A DNA stretch of 64,000 nt from JAXLQL01 sp046331625. GTDB lineage: Bacteria; Acidobacteriota; Terriglobia; Bryobacterales; Bryobacteraceae. Shown here piece by piece: positions 1 to 10,203 of the stretch. The notes under the pieces are model-generated. The model was not told the DNA's origin. It saw only the letters and a list, made by a program, of their open reading frames with translations, and made no database searches. Each line of letters starts with the position of its first letter. The stretch's first letter is position 1. The stretch spans positions 62,001 through 126,000 of the forward strand of contig JAXLQL010000004.1 in the NCBI GenBank assembly GCA_046331625.1, in the 5' to 3' direction. The position numbers and the translations under genes were made by a program.

Positions 1-2
1 AG

Positions 3-1349
3 GGCGTGGCCAAAGACGATGCGGCTGCCTTTGCCAGCTACATGCGCGCCGCCGAGCAGGGGCACGCCGATTCGCAGTATCGCACCGGCGTGATGCTGCT
101 GGAAGGCCGCGGCGTGGCCAAGCAGGAAGCCGAGGCAATGAAGTGGATGCTCAAAGCCGCCGACGCGGGCGTGGTGGATGCCGAGGTGCAACTCGGGCGC
201 GCGCTGCTCAATGGCACCGGGATCGCCAAGGACGAAGCCGACGCATACAATTGGCTTTCGCTCGCCGCTGACCAGAACAATGCCGAAGCCCAGTTTCTGA
301 TCGCGACCATGTTGAGCGCCGGACAGGGCGTGAAGCAAGACGAGGCCGAGGCTGCGAAGTGGCTGGCCAAGGCCGCCGAGCGCGAACACGTGGAAGCCGA
401 GTTTCAACTCGGCATGCAGTACGCCAACGGACGCGGCGTGACGCGCAACAACCAGGAAGCGGGAAGGTGGTTCCGCCGCGCGGCCGAGCATGGCCACGCG
501 GGAGCGTTCTTCCAGTTGCGAACGCTGCAATCGGCTGAGCCGGACGCCGTGGGCGCGGGTGACCTGTTGCGCGCCTACACGACGATGGCGGAGTTGGGCA
601 ATGCCGATGCGCAATACGAACTCGGCATCATGTATCAGCGCGGCGTCAACGTTGCGGCCAATGAAGAAGTGGCGAAGAAGTGGGTAGGCGCGGCCGCGGC
701 GCAGGGCCACACGGAAGCGCTGCACCGCATGGCGCAATTGTCGCTGGAAGGGAACCCGCCCGATGAGGCGGCCGCGGCGAAGTATCTGCTGAGCGCTGCG
801 CAGCAAGGTCACGTCGAATCGCAATATCAATACGCGACGATGCGCGCGCTGGGCAAAGGCGGCGCAAAGAACGAGGCCGAGGCCAATCAGTGGCTGCAAG
901 CGGCCGCCGAACAGGGCCACACCAACGCGCAACTCGCGCTGGCATCCCGGTTGGGGCAAGGAGCGGGCGGCGTGAAGGACGAAGCCGGAGCGGTGCGCTG
1001 GTATCGCGATGCCGCGCAGTCTGGCAACGCGGACGCCGAGTTCGCGCTCGGTATGGCGCTGATGCAAGGCAAAGGCGTACCAGCGGACTCGCGCGAAGGG
1101 GCACGTTACTTGCGCATGGCGGCGGACCAGTCACATGCGCCCGCGCAGTCGCAGTTGGGGCTCGCGTATCTGGAAGGGCGCGGCGTGGCGCAGGACTTCG
1201 TGCAGGCGCACATGTGGCTGAATCTCGCGGCGTCGCAAGGCGATGAGACTGGCGCTTCGGGTCGCGCGCGGCTCAATGAGGTGATGACGCGCGAGCAGGT
1301 GGCGCAGGCGCAGGACCTGGCGCGGAACTGGAAATCGAAGGCGCAGTAG
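3..1349 (+). CDS. Sel1-like repeat protein, 5' end cut by window edge
   Basis: The frame is open from the first bases of the window and codes for about a dozen Sel1-like (TPR-related) repeats of 36-40 residues. Each shows the pattern A-x2-G-x2-AQ-x2-LG-x3-x-G-x-GV, then an alanine-rich helix with a W-x3-AA core. The first visible residues, GVAKDD, fall in the middle of such a repeat, so the true start lies upstream and the GTG at position 6 is only an internal codon. The last unit, with MWLNLAASQGD, is followed by a short helical tail. Sel1 repeats form alpha-solenoids used for protein-protein contact, often in periplasmic or secreted proteins. The partner cannot be read from the sequence. 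A strong hairpin follows the stop. Confidence 0.85.
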   Translation, partial: GVAKDDAAAFASYMRAAEQGHADSQYRTGVMLLEGRGVAKQEAEAMKWMLKAADAGVVDAEVQLGRALLNGTGIAKDEADAYNWLSLAADQNNAEAQFLIATMLSAGQGVKQDEAEAAKWLAKAAEREHVEAEFQLGMQYANGRGVTRNNQEAGRWFRRAAEHGHAGAFFQLRTLQSAEPDAVGAGDLLRAYTTMAELGNADAQYELGIMYQRGVNVAANEEVAKKWVGAAAAQGHTEALHRMAQLSLEGNPPDEAAAAKYLLSAAQQGHVESQYQYATMRALGKGGAKNEAEANQWLQAAAEQGHTNAQLALASRLGQGAGGVKDEAGAVRWYRDAAQSGNADAEFALGMALMQGKGVPADSREGARYLRMAADQSHAPAQSQLGLAYLEGRGVAQDFVQAHMWLNLAASQGDETGASGRARLNEVMTREQVAQAQDLARNWKSKAQ

Positions 1350-1378
1350 GTCCTCGTCGGCTTCTGCTGTCCTCATAA

Positions 1379-1412
1379 GAGCAAGCCCCCGCTTTGGACG
1401 GGGGCTTTGCTC
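1379..1412 (+). terminator. Hairpin terminator after the Sel1 gene
   Basis: GAGCAA-GCCCCCG pairs with CGGGGGC-TTTGCTC around a 7-base loop, giving a 13-bp stem with one bulged T, 30 bases after the stop codon. There is no long T run after it, so it is either a weak intrinsic terminator or a transcript-end hairpin. Confidence 0.7.
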
Positions 1413-1517
1413 ACTGTCAGGCTATTTCCTTTACCTAATACAAACCCTGCCATTCGGCAGGCCTTCACCGGACTAGATCTCAATCGTAGCTTGGGCGATT
1501 GCTACCGTCAAATGACG

Positions 1518-1547
1518 TTGGACTCCGCTCCGCGCTGGTTCTGATAA
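1518..1547 (+). promoter_or_regulatory. Candidate sigma-70-type promoter for the first receptor
   Basis: TTGGAC (1518-1523) and TGATAA (1542-1547) lie 18 bases apart, about 65 bases before the receptor start at 1613. This is only a consensus match read by eye in the 260-base gap between the Sel1 gene and the receptor. Confidence 0.25.
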
Positions 1548-1612
1548 GATTCTCCCGTCAGGATCGTGTCGCTTGCGGATTGAAGCGAAGTTTGCCTTCT
1601 CGGGAGGTTTCC

Positions 1613-4600
1613 ATGTCGAAGCGGAACAGCGTTCTCGCCGCTGCTTTCATAACCACGGCGTTGCTGAACGGGCAGGATACTCGCGGCAGGATTTTCGGCC
1701 GCGTCACGGACCCGCAAGACTCGGCTGTACCGGGCGCCAGCGTGACGGTGACCAACGTTCTGACGAACGTGTCCACCACGATCGAAACCAATGAAAAGGG
1801 CTATTACGAAGCGAACCTTCTGGTGGCCGGCACCTATCAGGTAATCGCCACGGCTAGCGGGATGAAGAAATTCCAGCGGCAAGGAGTGGAACTGAACCTG
1901 GGCGCGCACGTGCCCATCGATATCCGAATGGAAGTCGGGTCAGTGCACGAGGAGGTCACGGTCACTGGCGGAGCTCCGCTGGTGGAGACAGACAACATCT
2001 CCACCGGCCGCCTGCTCGACAATCGGAGCCTGAACGATCTGCCAGTGCCCAACAACAATCCGATCCTGCTGGCTGCCTTCTCGCCCGGAGTGCAGGAGCG
2101 CGGCGGTTACCGCACGAATGCACACCGCGCGGCTTCCGTGCTGGGGACCACGTTCTACACGCCGGGCAACGTGGGCGGGCGGAGCAACACCGACACGAGC
2201 AATGACTATCAGTTGGACGGCATGCCGAACGTGGGATCGTCACGCCGCATGGCGTATCTGCCGCACACCGACTCCATTCAGGAATTCAAGGTGGAAACAT
2301 CGAACCTCGATGCCTCGGTTGGGTTCTCATCGGGCATCACGCTCTCGATGATGACCAAGGCCGGCACCAACGACCTGCACGGGACCGCCACCTGGCAGCA
2401 CATGCAAGCGCGCTGGAACGCGGCGCAGTATTTTCTCGGGCAGACCTACAACCAGAACCTGAATTCGGCGCGAGCGGCTGGCGACACCGCCAAGCTGAAC
2501 GCGCTCGTTGCCCGCGGGATTCAACCTCCGGGCCACACCAACGACTATTCGGTGAGCCTGGGCGGCCCGGTCGAGATTCCGAAGCTCATCCGCGGGCGCA
2601 ACCGGCTGTTCTTCTTCTTCAATGCCAGCGGCACCAAGCAGCGGATGATCGAGATGACCGCCACCACCAACGTGAACGTGCCCACACTGAAGAACCGCCA
2701 AGGCGACTTCTCTGACTTGCTCACCGTCGGCAGCCAGTATCAGATTTACGATCCGAACACCGTGCAACCGGATGCGGCGCGCGCGGGACACTGGATCCGC
2801 TCTCCATTCCCCGGCAATGCGATTCCGAGGTCGCGCTGGGCGAATCCGATGACGAACTTCTACAATCCGCTGTTCCCCGCCCCGAACAACTCGCCGGCGA
2901 GCGACCGGCAGGAACCGCTCAACAACTATGTCACTCCGGCCATGCCGTGGAACTTCGACTACCAGTCACAGAGCTCGCGCATCGACTATCAGTTTTCCGA
3001 ACGGCATCGCTTCTTCGGGCGATGGAACCGGAGCACGTTCCTCGAAGACCGCTCCGATTGGACCTATGAGACCAAGCGCGGATTTCAGACGACGGGCCTG
3101 ATCCGGAACAACACCGGCGCCATGCTCGGCTGGACGTACACGCCAACGGCGCGATCGTACTTCGACTTCGGCTTCTCGATGAACCGCTACACTACCGGCA
3201 ACAAGGATGCCGTCGCGAAGCAATTCAAACCCACTGATGTGGGGCTGCCGCAGTATCTCGATGCCAAGGCCGCGGACATGTTGCACGTGCCGGTGGTTTC
3301 GATGACAGGCTACAACTCGCTCGGCTTGAACTTCAGCACGCTCTCCTACACCACCGCGTATTCGGCCAAAGCCGTGTACAACCGAGTGATGGCGAGCCAC
3401 ACGGTGCGGGCCGGTTTCGAAGCGCGACAGTATCTGACCAATGGGGGCGGTGGCGGCAACACCGCTGGCGCATTCGGATTCGACAATGCATACACGCGCC
3501 GGAACGACGATACGTTCACTCCAACCGGAAGTCTCGGCTACAGCTATGCGGCCTTCCTGCTGGGCATCCCTTCTTCGATGCAAGTGGTGACCAATGACAC
3601 CTTCGCGGTGCACACACCGGCCTATGCGTGGCACGCACAGGACAATTGGCGCGTCACCTCCAAGTTGACGCTGATACTGGGTCTGCGAGGCGAGTGGGAA
3701 TCAGGCTTGACCGAGCGATTCAACCGCGCGCTGGCGGCGTTCGATCCCTCATTGCAGTTGCCCATCAGTCAGGGCGCCAAGGCAGCGTACGCAGCGAATC
3801 CCGTGCCAGAGCTGGCGGCGTCGAATTTCCAGGTGCTGGGCGGCACGCCTTATGCCGGGCAAGGCGGCGCGCCACGAACGCTATGGGGCAGCCAGTGGAT
3901 GTGGCTTCCCCGCATCGGAGCGGCTTGGCAGATCCGTTCGAAGACCGTCATCCGGGGCGGATATGGAATCTTCCAGGATTCGCTGAACGCCACCTACTTG
4001 TCGCCGAATCAGACCGGCTTCAGCCGCACTACGTCGACCAACATCAGCAACAACTACGGCAGCACGTGGCTGGTGGGGAATCCGGCGCAGGGCATCTCGC
4101 CGCTCACCGATCCGTTCCCGGTGCGATCCGATGGCACGCGATTCGACCTACCGGTTCGGAATGCACTGGGGCCGATGGCGCTGGTGGGATCGGCGTACAG
4201 CTTCACCAACCCGAACATTCGCCGGGCGCGCAATCAAAGGTGGCGAGCCAGCGTGCAACACGGGCTCGACGACAAGACCGTGGTGGAAGGTGCGTTCGCC
4301 TACAGCTACGGCGAACGCGTTTACGTGACGCATTCGGTGAATCCGCTCGCCGGGCAATATTGGGCGACGGGCACGGCGCGCAATGCGACTCTCGATACGA
4401 GTCTCGGCCAGAACGTGACGAATCCGTTCAACCTTGGCAACTTCGCGGCGTTGCGATCGAGCGACCCGGTGGTGTACCAGCAGATGAGCACGCTCGGATT
4501 CTTCACTTCGTCCACCATCGTGAAAAACCAGTTGTTGCGGCCGTATCCGCAGATGAGCGGATTGACTTCCAACAACGATTCGGTGGGCAAGGTATGGGCG

Positions 4601-5341
4601 CCGTCAATGGAGCTGTCATTACGCCGGAGCGTTTCGCGAGGCGTCTCAGTCAACGTACACTACACGCGGATGAAGCCCGATGCAGCAGACCTCTACTTGA
4701 ACGAGTTCGACGCCGAGCCCACGCGCCGTCCATCCGCCTATGGCGAGCCGCACCGGCTCAACGTATCCGCGCTGCTCGAGGCTCCTTTCGGCAAGGGGCG
4801 GCGATACTTGCGCGAAGGCGTGGCGAGCCAGATTCTCGGTGGATGGCAGTTGGGGCTGACCTACGAATACCAAACTGGCTTGCCGATCGACTTCGGAAAC
4901 CTGTTCTACTACGGCGATCCAGGTGCGATCTCCAGCGGTCCGCGAACGATCGCGCAATGGTTCAACACCGCGGGATGCGTTGCCACCGCGGCCGCCGCGA
5001 GTCCGAGTGACCAGGTGATCGCCGCGGGGCAGCCGTGTCCGGCCGGGTTCGACAAGCGCAGCGCCGCGCAGCCGGCCACCTTCCAAACGCGTACGTTTCC
5101 GAGCCGGATCGCGGGTGTCTACGGGCAGCGGATGAACGAGTGGAATGCGAGCTTGCAGCGCGACATCGCGTTGCGGGAGCGATTCCATCTCAACCTGCGC
5201 GTGGACGCGCAAAACCTGTTGAACCGCACGATCTTCTCGAACCCGGTGACTACGCCATCTTCGACGCAATTCGGACAGGTGACGTCGACCACCGAGGTCC
5301 CCAACCGCTACATCCAGGTGCAGATGCGATTGCGGTTCTAG
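1613..5341 (+). CDS. Oar-like TonB-dependent receptor with carboxypeptidase-regulatory domain
   Basis: The product has about 1242 residues. I chose the ATG at 1613 because GGGAGG sits just before it and a signal peptide follows (MSKRNSVLAAAFITTALLNG); the frame is open 38 codons further upstream without such support. Residues about 25-105 form a carboxypeptidase-regulatory (Ig-like) domain with GRVTDPQDSAVPGASVTVTN. A plug-like segment comes next (PVPNNNPILLAAFSPGV, then DYQLDGMPN), followed by a long beta-barrel ending in the aromatic pattern IQVQMRLRF. This is the architecture of the large outer-membrane receptors that are abundant in Acidobacteriota and probably import oligomers. The substrate is unknown. 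The propeller gene begins 10 bases after the stop, suggesting co-transcription. Confidence 0.9.
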   Translation: MSKRNSVLAAAFITTALLNGQDTRGRIFGRVTDPQDSAVPGASVTVTNVLTNVSTTIETNEKGYYEANLLVAGTYQVIATASGMKKFQRQGVELNLGAHVPIDIRMEVGSVHEEVTVTGGAPLVETDNISTGRLLDNRSLNDLPVPNNNPILLAAFSPGVQERGGYRTNAHRAASVLGTTFYTPGNVGGRSNTDTSNDYQLDGMPNVGSSRRMAYLPHTDSIQEFKVETSNLDASVGFSSGITLSMMTKAGTNDLHGTATWQHMQARWNAAQYFLGQTYNQNLNSARAAGDTAKLNALVARGIQPPGHTNDYSVSLGGPVEIPKLIRGRNRLFFFFNASGTKQRMIEMTATTNVNVPTLKNRQGDFSDLLTVGSQYQIYDPNTVQPDAARAGHWIRSPFPGNAIPRSRWANPMTNFYNPLFPAPNNSPASDRQEPLNNYVTPAMPWNFDYQSQSSRIDYQFSERHRFFGRWNRSTFLEDRSDWTYETKRGFQTTGLIRNNTGAMLGWTYTPTARSYFDFGFSMNRYTTGNKDAVAKQFKPTDVGLPQYLDAKAADMLHVPVVSMTGYNSLGLNFSTLSYTTAYSAKAVYNRVMASHTVRAGFEARQYLTNGGGGGNTAGAFGFDNAYTRRNDDTFTPTGSLGYSYAAFLLGIPSSMQVVTNDTFAVHTPAYAWHAQDNWRVTSKLTLILGLRGEWESGLTERFNRALAAFDPSLQLPISQGAKAAYAANPVPELAASNFQVLGGTPYAGQGGAPRTLWGSQWMWLPRIGAAWQIRSKTVIRGGYGIFQDSLNATYLSPNQTGFSRTTSTNISNNYGSTWLVGNPAQGISPLTDPFPVRSDGTRFDLPVRNALGPMALVGSAYSFTNPNIRRARNQRWRASVQHGLDDKTVVEGAFAYSYGERVYVTHSVNPLAGQYWATGTARNATLDTSLGQNVTNPFNLGNFAALRSSDPVVYQQMSTLGFFTSSTIVKNQLLRPYPQMSGLTSNNDSVGKVWAPSMELSLRRSVSRGVSVNVHYTRMKPDAADLYLNEFDAEPTRRPSAYGEPHRLNVSALLEAPFGKGRRYLREGVASQILGGWQLGLTYEYQTGLPIDFGNLFYYGDPGAISSGPRTIAQWFNTAGCVATAAAASPSDQVIAAGQPCPAGFDKRSAAQPATFQTRTFPSRIAGVYGQRMNEWNASLQRDIALRERFHLNLRVDAQNLLNRTIFSNPVTTPSSTQFGQVTSTTEVPNRYIQVQMRLRF

Positions 5342-5351
5342 CGAGGCGGCC

Positions 5352-6746
5352 ATGCACGATCTTTCGCGGCGAATGTTCCTGGGCGCCGTTGCCGCAAGTG
5401 CGGCGCCGGGCGTAACGCAAGAGAAGCGGTATCTGCTGCTCGACCGCCGCATCGTAGATCGCACGGAGAACGCGGTGCTCCGCGTGTGTCAGGCGGAGAA
5501 AGACAAGCGAAATCCTCTTTTCGGCGAGGACAAACCGTGGGAAGTGCGCTACGACAACTTGTACGCGAATGTCCGCCGCGACCCTGCGAGCGGCCTCTAC
5601 CAATGCTGGTACAGCCCCTTCATCGTGGACGAGGTGGCGAGCGGCACTCCGGCGGCCGCGCGCGCGACGACGCCGTACAAGCCGCGCAAGCGGGAGATGG
5701 GCGTGTGCTACGCCGAGTCAAAAGACGGGATCGCGTGGACGAAGCCCGAGCTCGGACTGGTGGAGTTCGCCGGTTCGCGGAAGAACAATCTCGTTGTGCG
5801 CGGACCGCACGGCAGCGGCGTCTTCTTCGATGCACATGAGCGCGATGAAGCCCGCCGGTTCAAGATGATCTTTCAGGAGAAGGGCATCTCCGGCGCGTAC
5901 TCTCCGGATGGCAAGCATTGGAGTGAAGCAGAACGCTTCTCGGGCATCGATGCCATCGGCGACACGCACAACAACGCAATGTGGGCGCCGGCTCTGAACA
6001 AGTACGTGGCGATCACGCGGCTGTGGGATCGGCCCGCGCGGCAACGCCTGGTGGGGCGCACGGAGAGCGCTGACTTTCGCAACTGGACCAAAGCCGAGGA
6101 AGTGATGCGAGCCGCTCCCGGCCATCTCGATAGCCAGACGTATGCGATGCCCATCTTCGAATACGAAGGGCAGTTCCTGGGGTTGCTGGCCGTGTTTCAC
6201 ACGCCCTCTGACACGGTCCAAACGGAGTTGGCCTGGAGTCCGGACACGGTGCGGTGGGAGCGCGTCGACCCGGGGTCGCCCATAGTCGCGCGTGGCGAGG
6301 CGGGAGCTCCGGACAGCGGATGCGTCTACGCGGCCGCGCCTGTCTTCCAAGGCGCGCAGAACGAAATCCGGATCTACTATGGCGGCAGTAACGGCCCTCA
6401 CACCGGGTGGCGGAGCGGCTTCTTTTGTTTGGCGCGCTTGCGGCCCGGCCGGTTCGCGGGGTTCGAAGCGGCTTCCGCAGGTTCCACGGGAACCGTGATG
6501 ACGCGCCTCATCCAGGTAACCTCTGCGAATCTGCGAGTGAACGCCAGCGCTGCGCGGGGGCAGTTGCGCGTTGGCGTGGAGGATGCCGCCGGCGTGTGGC
6601 TGGAAGATGCGGTTCCCATTCGCACGGATGAGACACAGGTTGCCTGCCGCTGGAAGAAAGGGAACCTTCGATCGCTGTTGGGGAGAGAGGTGCGGCTGGT
6701 CTTCGAGTTGCGCGATGCGCGGATCTTCGGGTTCGAGTTCGCCTGA
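5352..6746 (+). CDS. Tat-exported glycosidase-like beta-propeller protein
   Basis: The 464-residue product starts with a twin-arginine signal (SRRMFLGAVAASAAPG). The body carries propeller-blade motifs typical of the GH32/GH43/GH130-like five-bladed fold, for example YQCWYSPFI, CYAESKDGIAWTKPELG and GAYSPDGKHW. A beta-sandwich-like tail follows from about residue 370. Proteins of this type, usually annotated as hypothetical or as glycosyl hydrolase family 32 N-terminal-like, are common in Acidobacteriota and Planctomycetes. I could not assign catalytic residues, so the activity is inferred. It lies 10 bases after one receptor gene and 43 before another, which fits a periplasmic enzyme acting on the imported ligand. 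Confidence 0.7.
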   Translation: MHDLSRRMFLGAVAASAAPGVTQEKRYLLLDRRIVDRTENAVLRVCQAEKDKRNPLFGEDKPWEVRYDNLYANVRRDPASGLYQCWYSPFIVDEVASGTPAAARATTPYKPRKREMGVCYAESKDGIAWTKPELGLVEFAGSRKNNLVVRGPHGSGVFFDAHERDEARRFKMIFQEKGISGAYSPDGKHWSEAERFSGIDAIGDTHNNAMWAPALNKYVAITRLWDRPARQRLVGRTESADFRNWTKAEEVMRAAPGHLDSQTYAMPIFEYEGQFLGLLAVFHTPSDTVQTELAWSPDTVRWERVDPGSPIVARGEAGAPDSGCVYAAAPVFQGAQNEIRIYYGGSNGPHTGWRSGFFCLARLRPGRFAGFEAASAGSTGTVMTRLIQVTSANLRVNASAARGQLRVGVEDAAGVWLEDAVPIRTDETQVACRWKKGNLRSLLGREVRLVFELRDARIFGFEFA

Positions 6747-6789
6747 AATTTGCGATAGCATAGAGGAGTTCGCGTCAACAAAGGGGTTT

Positions 6790-9700
6790 ATGCGCCAGCA
6801 ACTCGTCCGTGCTTTCCTTGCCGTGTTTGCGGCTGTCTCAATGTGGGGACAAACGTTCACGGGAACCATCTCGGGAATCGTCACCGATCCCAACGCCGCT
6901 GCCGTTCCGGGTTCGACCGTTCGCGCCAAGAACGAATCGACCGGCGATGTCCGGCAAGCGACTACCGGAGCAGACGGGCTCTTCGTGTTCTCGCAGCTTC
7001 CGCCGGGGATGTATGAAGTCAGCGCCGAGGCGGCGGGGTTCCGCAAGACCGTGCAGACGGGCGCGCAGTTGCGCGTGAATCAGACGCTCGAAGTCAACAT
7101 CGCCATGCAGATCGGCGAAGTGAACCAGATCGTGGAAGTGTCGGCCGGCGTCACGATGCTCGACACGCAAAGCGCGAATCGCGCCGTGACACTCGACCAG
7201 CAAGCGGTGCTCGACCTGCCGGTGAACGCACGCAATCCTTTCCAGTTGGTGCACGTCAATGCGGGCGTGATCGCGGTTCGCACGGGCATTTCGCAGGCGA
7301 CGCAGGATCAGAATCACAACCGCTTCTCGATGAACGGCGGTCGCGGGCAGGCTGGGCTCACGCTGATCGACGGCGTGCCGGGCGCGGCGGTGGACTGGGG
7401 CGGGCTGATTGCGGCGCCGAGCGTCGACTCGGTGCAAGAGGTCAACATCCAACGGAACCAGTTCGATGCGCAGTTCGGCAAGTCCGATGGCGGCGCGGTG
7501 AACATGATCACGCGCGGTGGCACGAACGCTCTGCACGGATCGCTCTTCGAGTTCCTACGCAACAATGACCTGGATGCCAATAGCTGGGGGAACAATCGCG
7601 CGCGGTTGAAGCGGCCCGTGTTCCAGCGGCACCAGTTCGGAGCGAGCTTGGGCGGTGCGATTTCGAAGTCGAAGAAGCTGTTCTTCTTCGGAACGTACGA
7701 AGGCCGGCGCGAAGGGAACCCGGGCACTACGATTCAGAACGTGCCGACCTCGTTGCAGCGCGCGGGCGATTTCTCACAGACGTTCAACGCCAATGGGACG
7801 CTGGCTCTCATCTACGACCCATTCTCGACGAGGCCGAATCCGGCGGGAGTGGGTTTCGTGCGCGACCCGTTCGCGGGGAACAAGATCCCGACGGCTATGT
7901 TCGACCCGGTTGGCGTGAAGATCATCAACAACTTCATGCCCCAAGCGAATACGACAGGCGCGGCTCTCACCAATGCTCTGAACTTTGCCGCTGCTGGCAA
8001 GACGGTGACCACCAATGACCGCATGGACATTCGCATTGACTGGGCGAAATCGGAAAAGGTGACGATGTTCGGGCGGTTCACCAAGGCTTGGCAGAAGAAC
8101 ATCGCTCCCGTGTTTTATGGCAATGGCGCGGATACGAACTTCTCCGACGTGAATCCGCGGCATCAGGCAGTGATCGGCGCGACATGGACACCGTCGGCGA
8201 CCTGGGTGGTGAACGTGCTGTTCGGCTCCGGACGGTGGCGTGAGAATCAAGTGTCGCCCTCGCAGGGCGTCACCGCGACCGCGATGGGATTCTCTCCGTC
8301 ACTGGTGTCGCAGTTCCAGGCGCAAACATATCCGGCAGTCACGTTGCAGGGCTACACGAGCCTGTTCAACCGGCGATGGCTGAACGTGCCGCGCGAAACG
8401 CACAACCTGCAAGTCAACTTGACCAAGGAACTCGGCAAGCACAGCGTGAAGTTCGGATGGATTGGCGAGTTGGCTCGTCTCAATACGACCGACTTCAACA
8501 ATCCGCAGTACGATTTCAGCCGCGGTTTGACATCGGGACCGGTGGCTGCTTCGGCGAGCACCACTTCCGGTGACAGCATCGCTTCGCTTTTGTTGGGCGT
8601 GGGCGCGGGAGGCAGCGCTCCAATCGCCGCGGCCACGGCGGTGACCGCTCCCTATCACGGGATTTATTTCCAAGACTCGTGGCGCGTGAATCGCAAGCTG
8701 ACGCTGCACATGGGTCTGCGTTGGGAAGTGCAACTGGCGCGCACCGAGCGGTTCGACCGCTGGAACAACTTCAATCCGAACGTGGCGAGTCCGCTGGCGC
8801 AAAAAGTCGGATTGCCGCTCAAGGGCGGACTGGAGTTCGTTTCGTCTTCGCAACGCGGCGCATGGGACACGGACTGGAACAGCATCGCCCCGCGCTTCGG
8901 CTTGGCGTACAAAGTGACCGACAAGCTGGTTTTCCGCGGCGGCTACGGGATCTTCTATCCGCAGACAGGCGGCGGAACCAATCAGGGCTTCTCCACGACC
9001 ACAACGTGGGTTTCGACGATCGGCGGCGATGGCATCAATCCCAATCGCGGCGCGCTCTTGAGCAATCCATTCCCGAGCGGACTCGCTCAGCCGGTAGGTA
9101 CGAGCCAGGGATTGCTGACGCAAGTGGGCGATGCCGTGAACGTGTTCTACCGCAACCATCCGCTCAGCTACGTGCAGAATTTCTCGGCGGACTTCCAATA
9201 CGAGATGAGGAAGGGGATGGTGCTCGAGTTGGGCTACACGGGATCGCAGGGACGCAAGCTCCTCTACGGCACGGGCCAGCAGGGGAATCAGTTGCACCCG
9301 AGCAATCTCTCGCTGGGCGCCGGGCTCGATCAACAGGTGCCGAATCCGTTCTTCGGCGCGATCACGACGGGTGTGCTCGCGGGCGCAACGGTTCCGCGCC
9401 AACGGCTGCTGCGGCCCTTCCCGCAGTTCACTTCGCTCGGCCTGACGGCGGACGTGCCGGGCGCGAGTTCGAGCTTCAACGCTCTGGTGGTTCGCTACAA
9501 CTGGCAGATCTCCGGGCAGCTCAACCTGCTGACCACGTATCAATGGTCGAAGGTGATCGACAACGCCAGCGAGTGGCAGGGCTGGGAAGTCTCCGACACG
9601 CCGCGCGACTACTACAACGTGAAAGTGGACCGTTCCATTTCGGCGCATGACCTGCCGCAGAGCTTCGTCAATGCGCTCGTCTACGAGTTGCCAGTGGGCA

Positions 9701-10203
9701 AGGGACGCAAGTTCGGCGCCGACATGCCGGCGATCGCGAACGCGGTGATCGGCGGATGGCAGGTATCGACGATCATGCGCTTCAGCTCGGGGTTGCCGCT
9801 GCAGTTCACGGCGCCCAATACGCTGAGCGCTTACGGCTTCCAGGTGCAGCGGCCGAACGTGGCCGACCTCGGCGCCGCCGCGGTGAGCAATCCGACGCCC
9901 GATCGCTGGTTCAACACGAGCGCGTTCACGCGGCCGGGAACCTACGAGATCGGCAACATGACGCGTTGGGCGCCGAATATCCGGTTCGGTCCGGCGAAGC
10001 ACGCGGACCTGGCGATCCTGAAGAACTTCCGTTGGGGTGAATTCCGGAAGGTCCAGTTCCGGGCGGAGATGTTCAACATGACGAACACGCCACAGTTCGC
10101 GAGGGCGAACACGGACATCTCTTCGGCGGACTTCGGTCGCGTGACGGGGACCACGAACGTGGGTCCGCGTAACGTGCAGTTGGGTCTACGGCTACAGTTC
10201 TAA
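6790..10203 (+). CDS. Second Oar-like TonB-dependent receptor
   Basis: The product has about 1137 residues. The ATG at 6790 follows AAGGGG and begins a signal peptide (MRQQLVRAFLAVFAAVSMWG); the frame opens further upstream inside the preceding gene, but that part is out-of-frame shadow. A regulatory-like Ig domain (TFTGTISGIVTDPNAAAVPG, residues about 20-105) is followed by a plug region (LPVNARNPFQLV, then NRFSMNGGRGQ) and a long barrel. The protein ends NVQLGLRLQF with a terminal phenylalanine, typical of BAM-inserted barrels. It is clearly related to the receptor at 1613 but diverged. Its stop shares one base with the esterase start (TAATG), so the two are probably translationally coupled. 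Confidence 0.9.
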   Translation: MRQQLVRAFLAVFAAVSMWGQTFTGTISGIVTDPNAAAVPGSTVRAKNESTGDVRQATTGADGLFVFSQLPPGMYEVSAEAAGFRKTVQTGAQLRVNQTLEVNIAMQIGEVNQIVEVSAGVTMLDTQSANRAVTLDQQAVLDLPVNARNPFQLVHVNAGVIAVRTGISQATQDQNHNRFSMNGGRGQAGLTLIDGVPGAAVDWGGLIAAPSVDSVQEVNIQRNQFDAQFGKSDGGAVNMITRGGTNALHGSLFEFLRNNDLDANSWGNNRARLKRPVFQRHQFGASLGGAISKSKKLFFFGTYEGRREGNPGTTIQNVPTSLQRAGDFSQTFNANGTLALIYDPFSTRPNPAGVGFVRDPFAGNKIPTAMFDPVGVKIINNFMPQANTTGAALTNALNFAAAGKTVTTNDRMDIRIDWAKSEKVTMFGRFTKAWQKNIAPVFYGNGADTNFSDVNPRHQAVIGATWTPSATWVVNVLFGSGRWRENQVSPSQGVTATAMGFSPSLVSQFQAQTYPAVTLQGYTSLFNRRWLNVPRETHNLQVNLTKELGKHSVKFGWIGELARLNTTDFNNPQYDFSRGLTSGPVAASASTTSGDSIASLLLGVGAGGSAPIAAATAVTAPYHGIYFQDSWRVNRKLTLHMGLRWEVQLARTERFDRWNNFNPNVASPLAQKVGLPLKGGLEFVSSSQRGAWDTDWNSIAPRFGLAYKVTDKLVFRGGYGIFYPQTGGGTNQGFSTTTTWVSTIGGDGINPNRGALLSNPFPSGLAQPVGTSQGLLTQVGDAVNVFYRNHPLSYVQNFSADFQYEMRKGMVLELGYTGSQGRKLLYGTGQQGNQLHPSNLSLGAGLDQQVPNPFFGAITTGVLAGATVPRQRLLRPFPQFTSLGLTADVPGASSSFNALVVRYNWQISGQLNLLTTYQWSKVIDNASEWQGWEVSDTPRDYYNVKVDRSISAHDLPQSFVNALVYELPVGKGRKFGADMPAIANAVIGGWQVSTIMRFSSGLPLQFTAPNTLSAYGFQVQRPNVADLGAAAVSNPTPDRWFNTSAFTRPGTYEIGNMTRWAPNIRFGPAKHADLAILKNFRWGEFRKVQFRAEMFNMTNTPQFARANTDISSADFGRVTGTTNVGPRNVQLGLRLQF

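Noticed and set aside
8299..10002. Minus-strand ORF of 567 codons
   Set aside because: Antisense to the second receptor gene; no start signals and no domain pattern.
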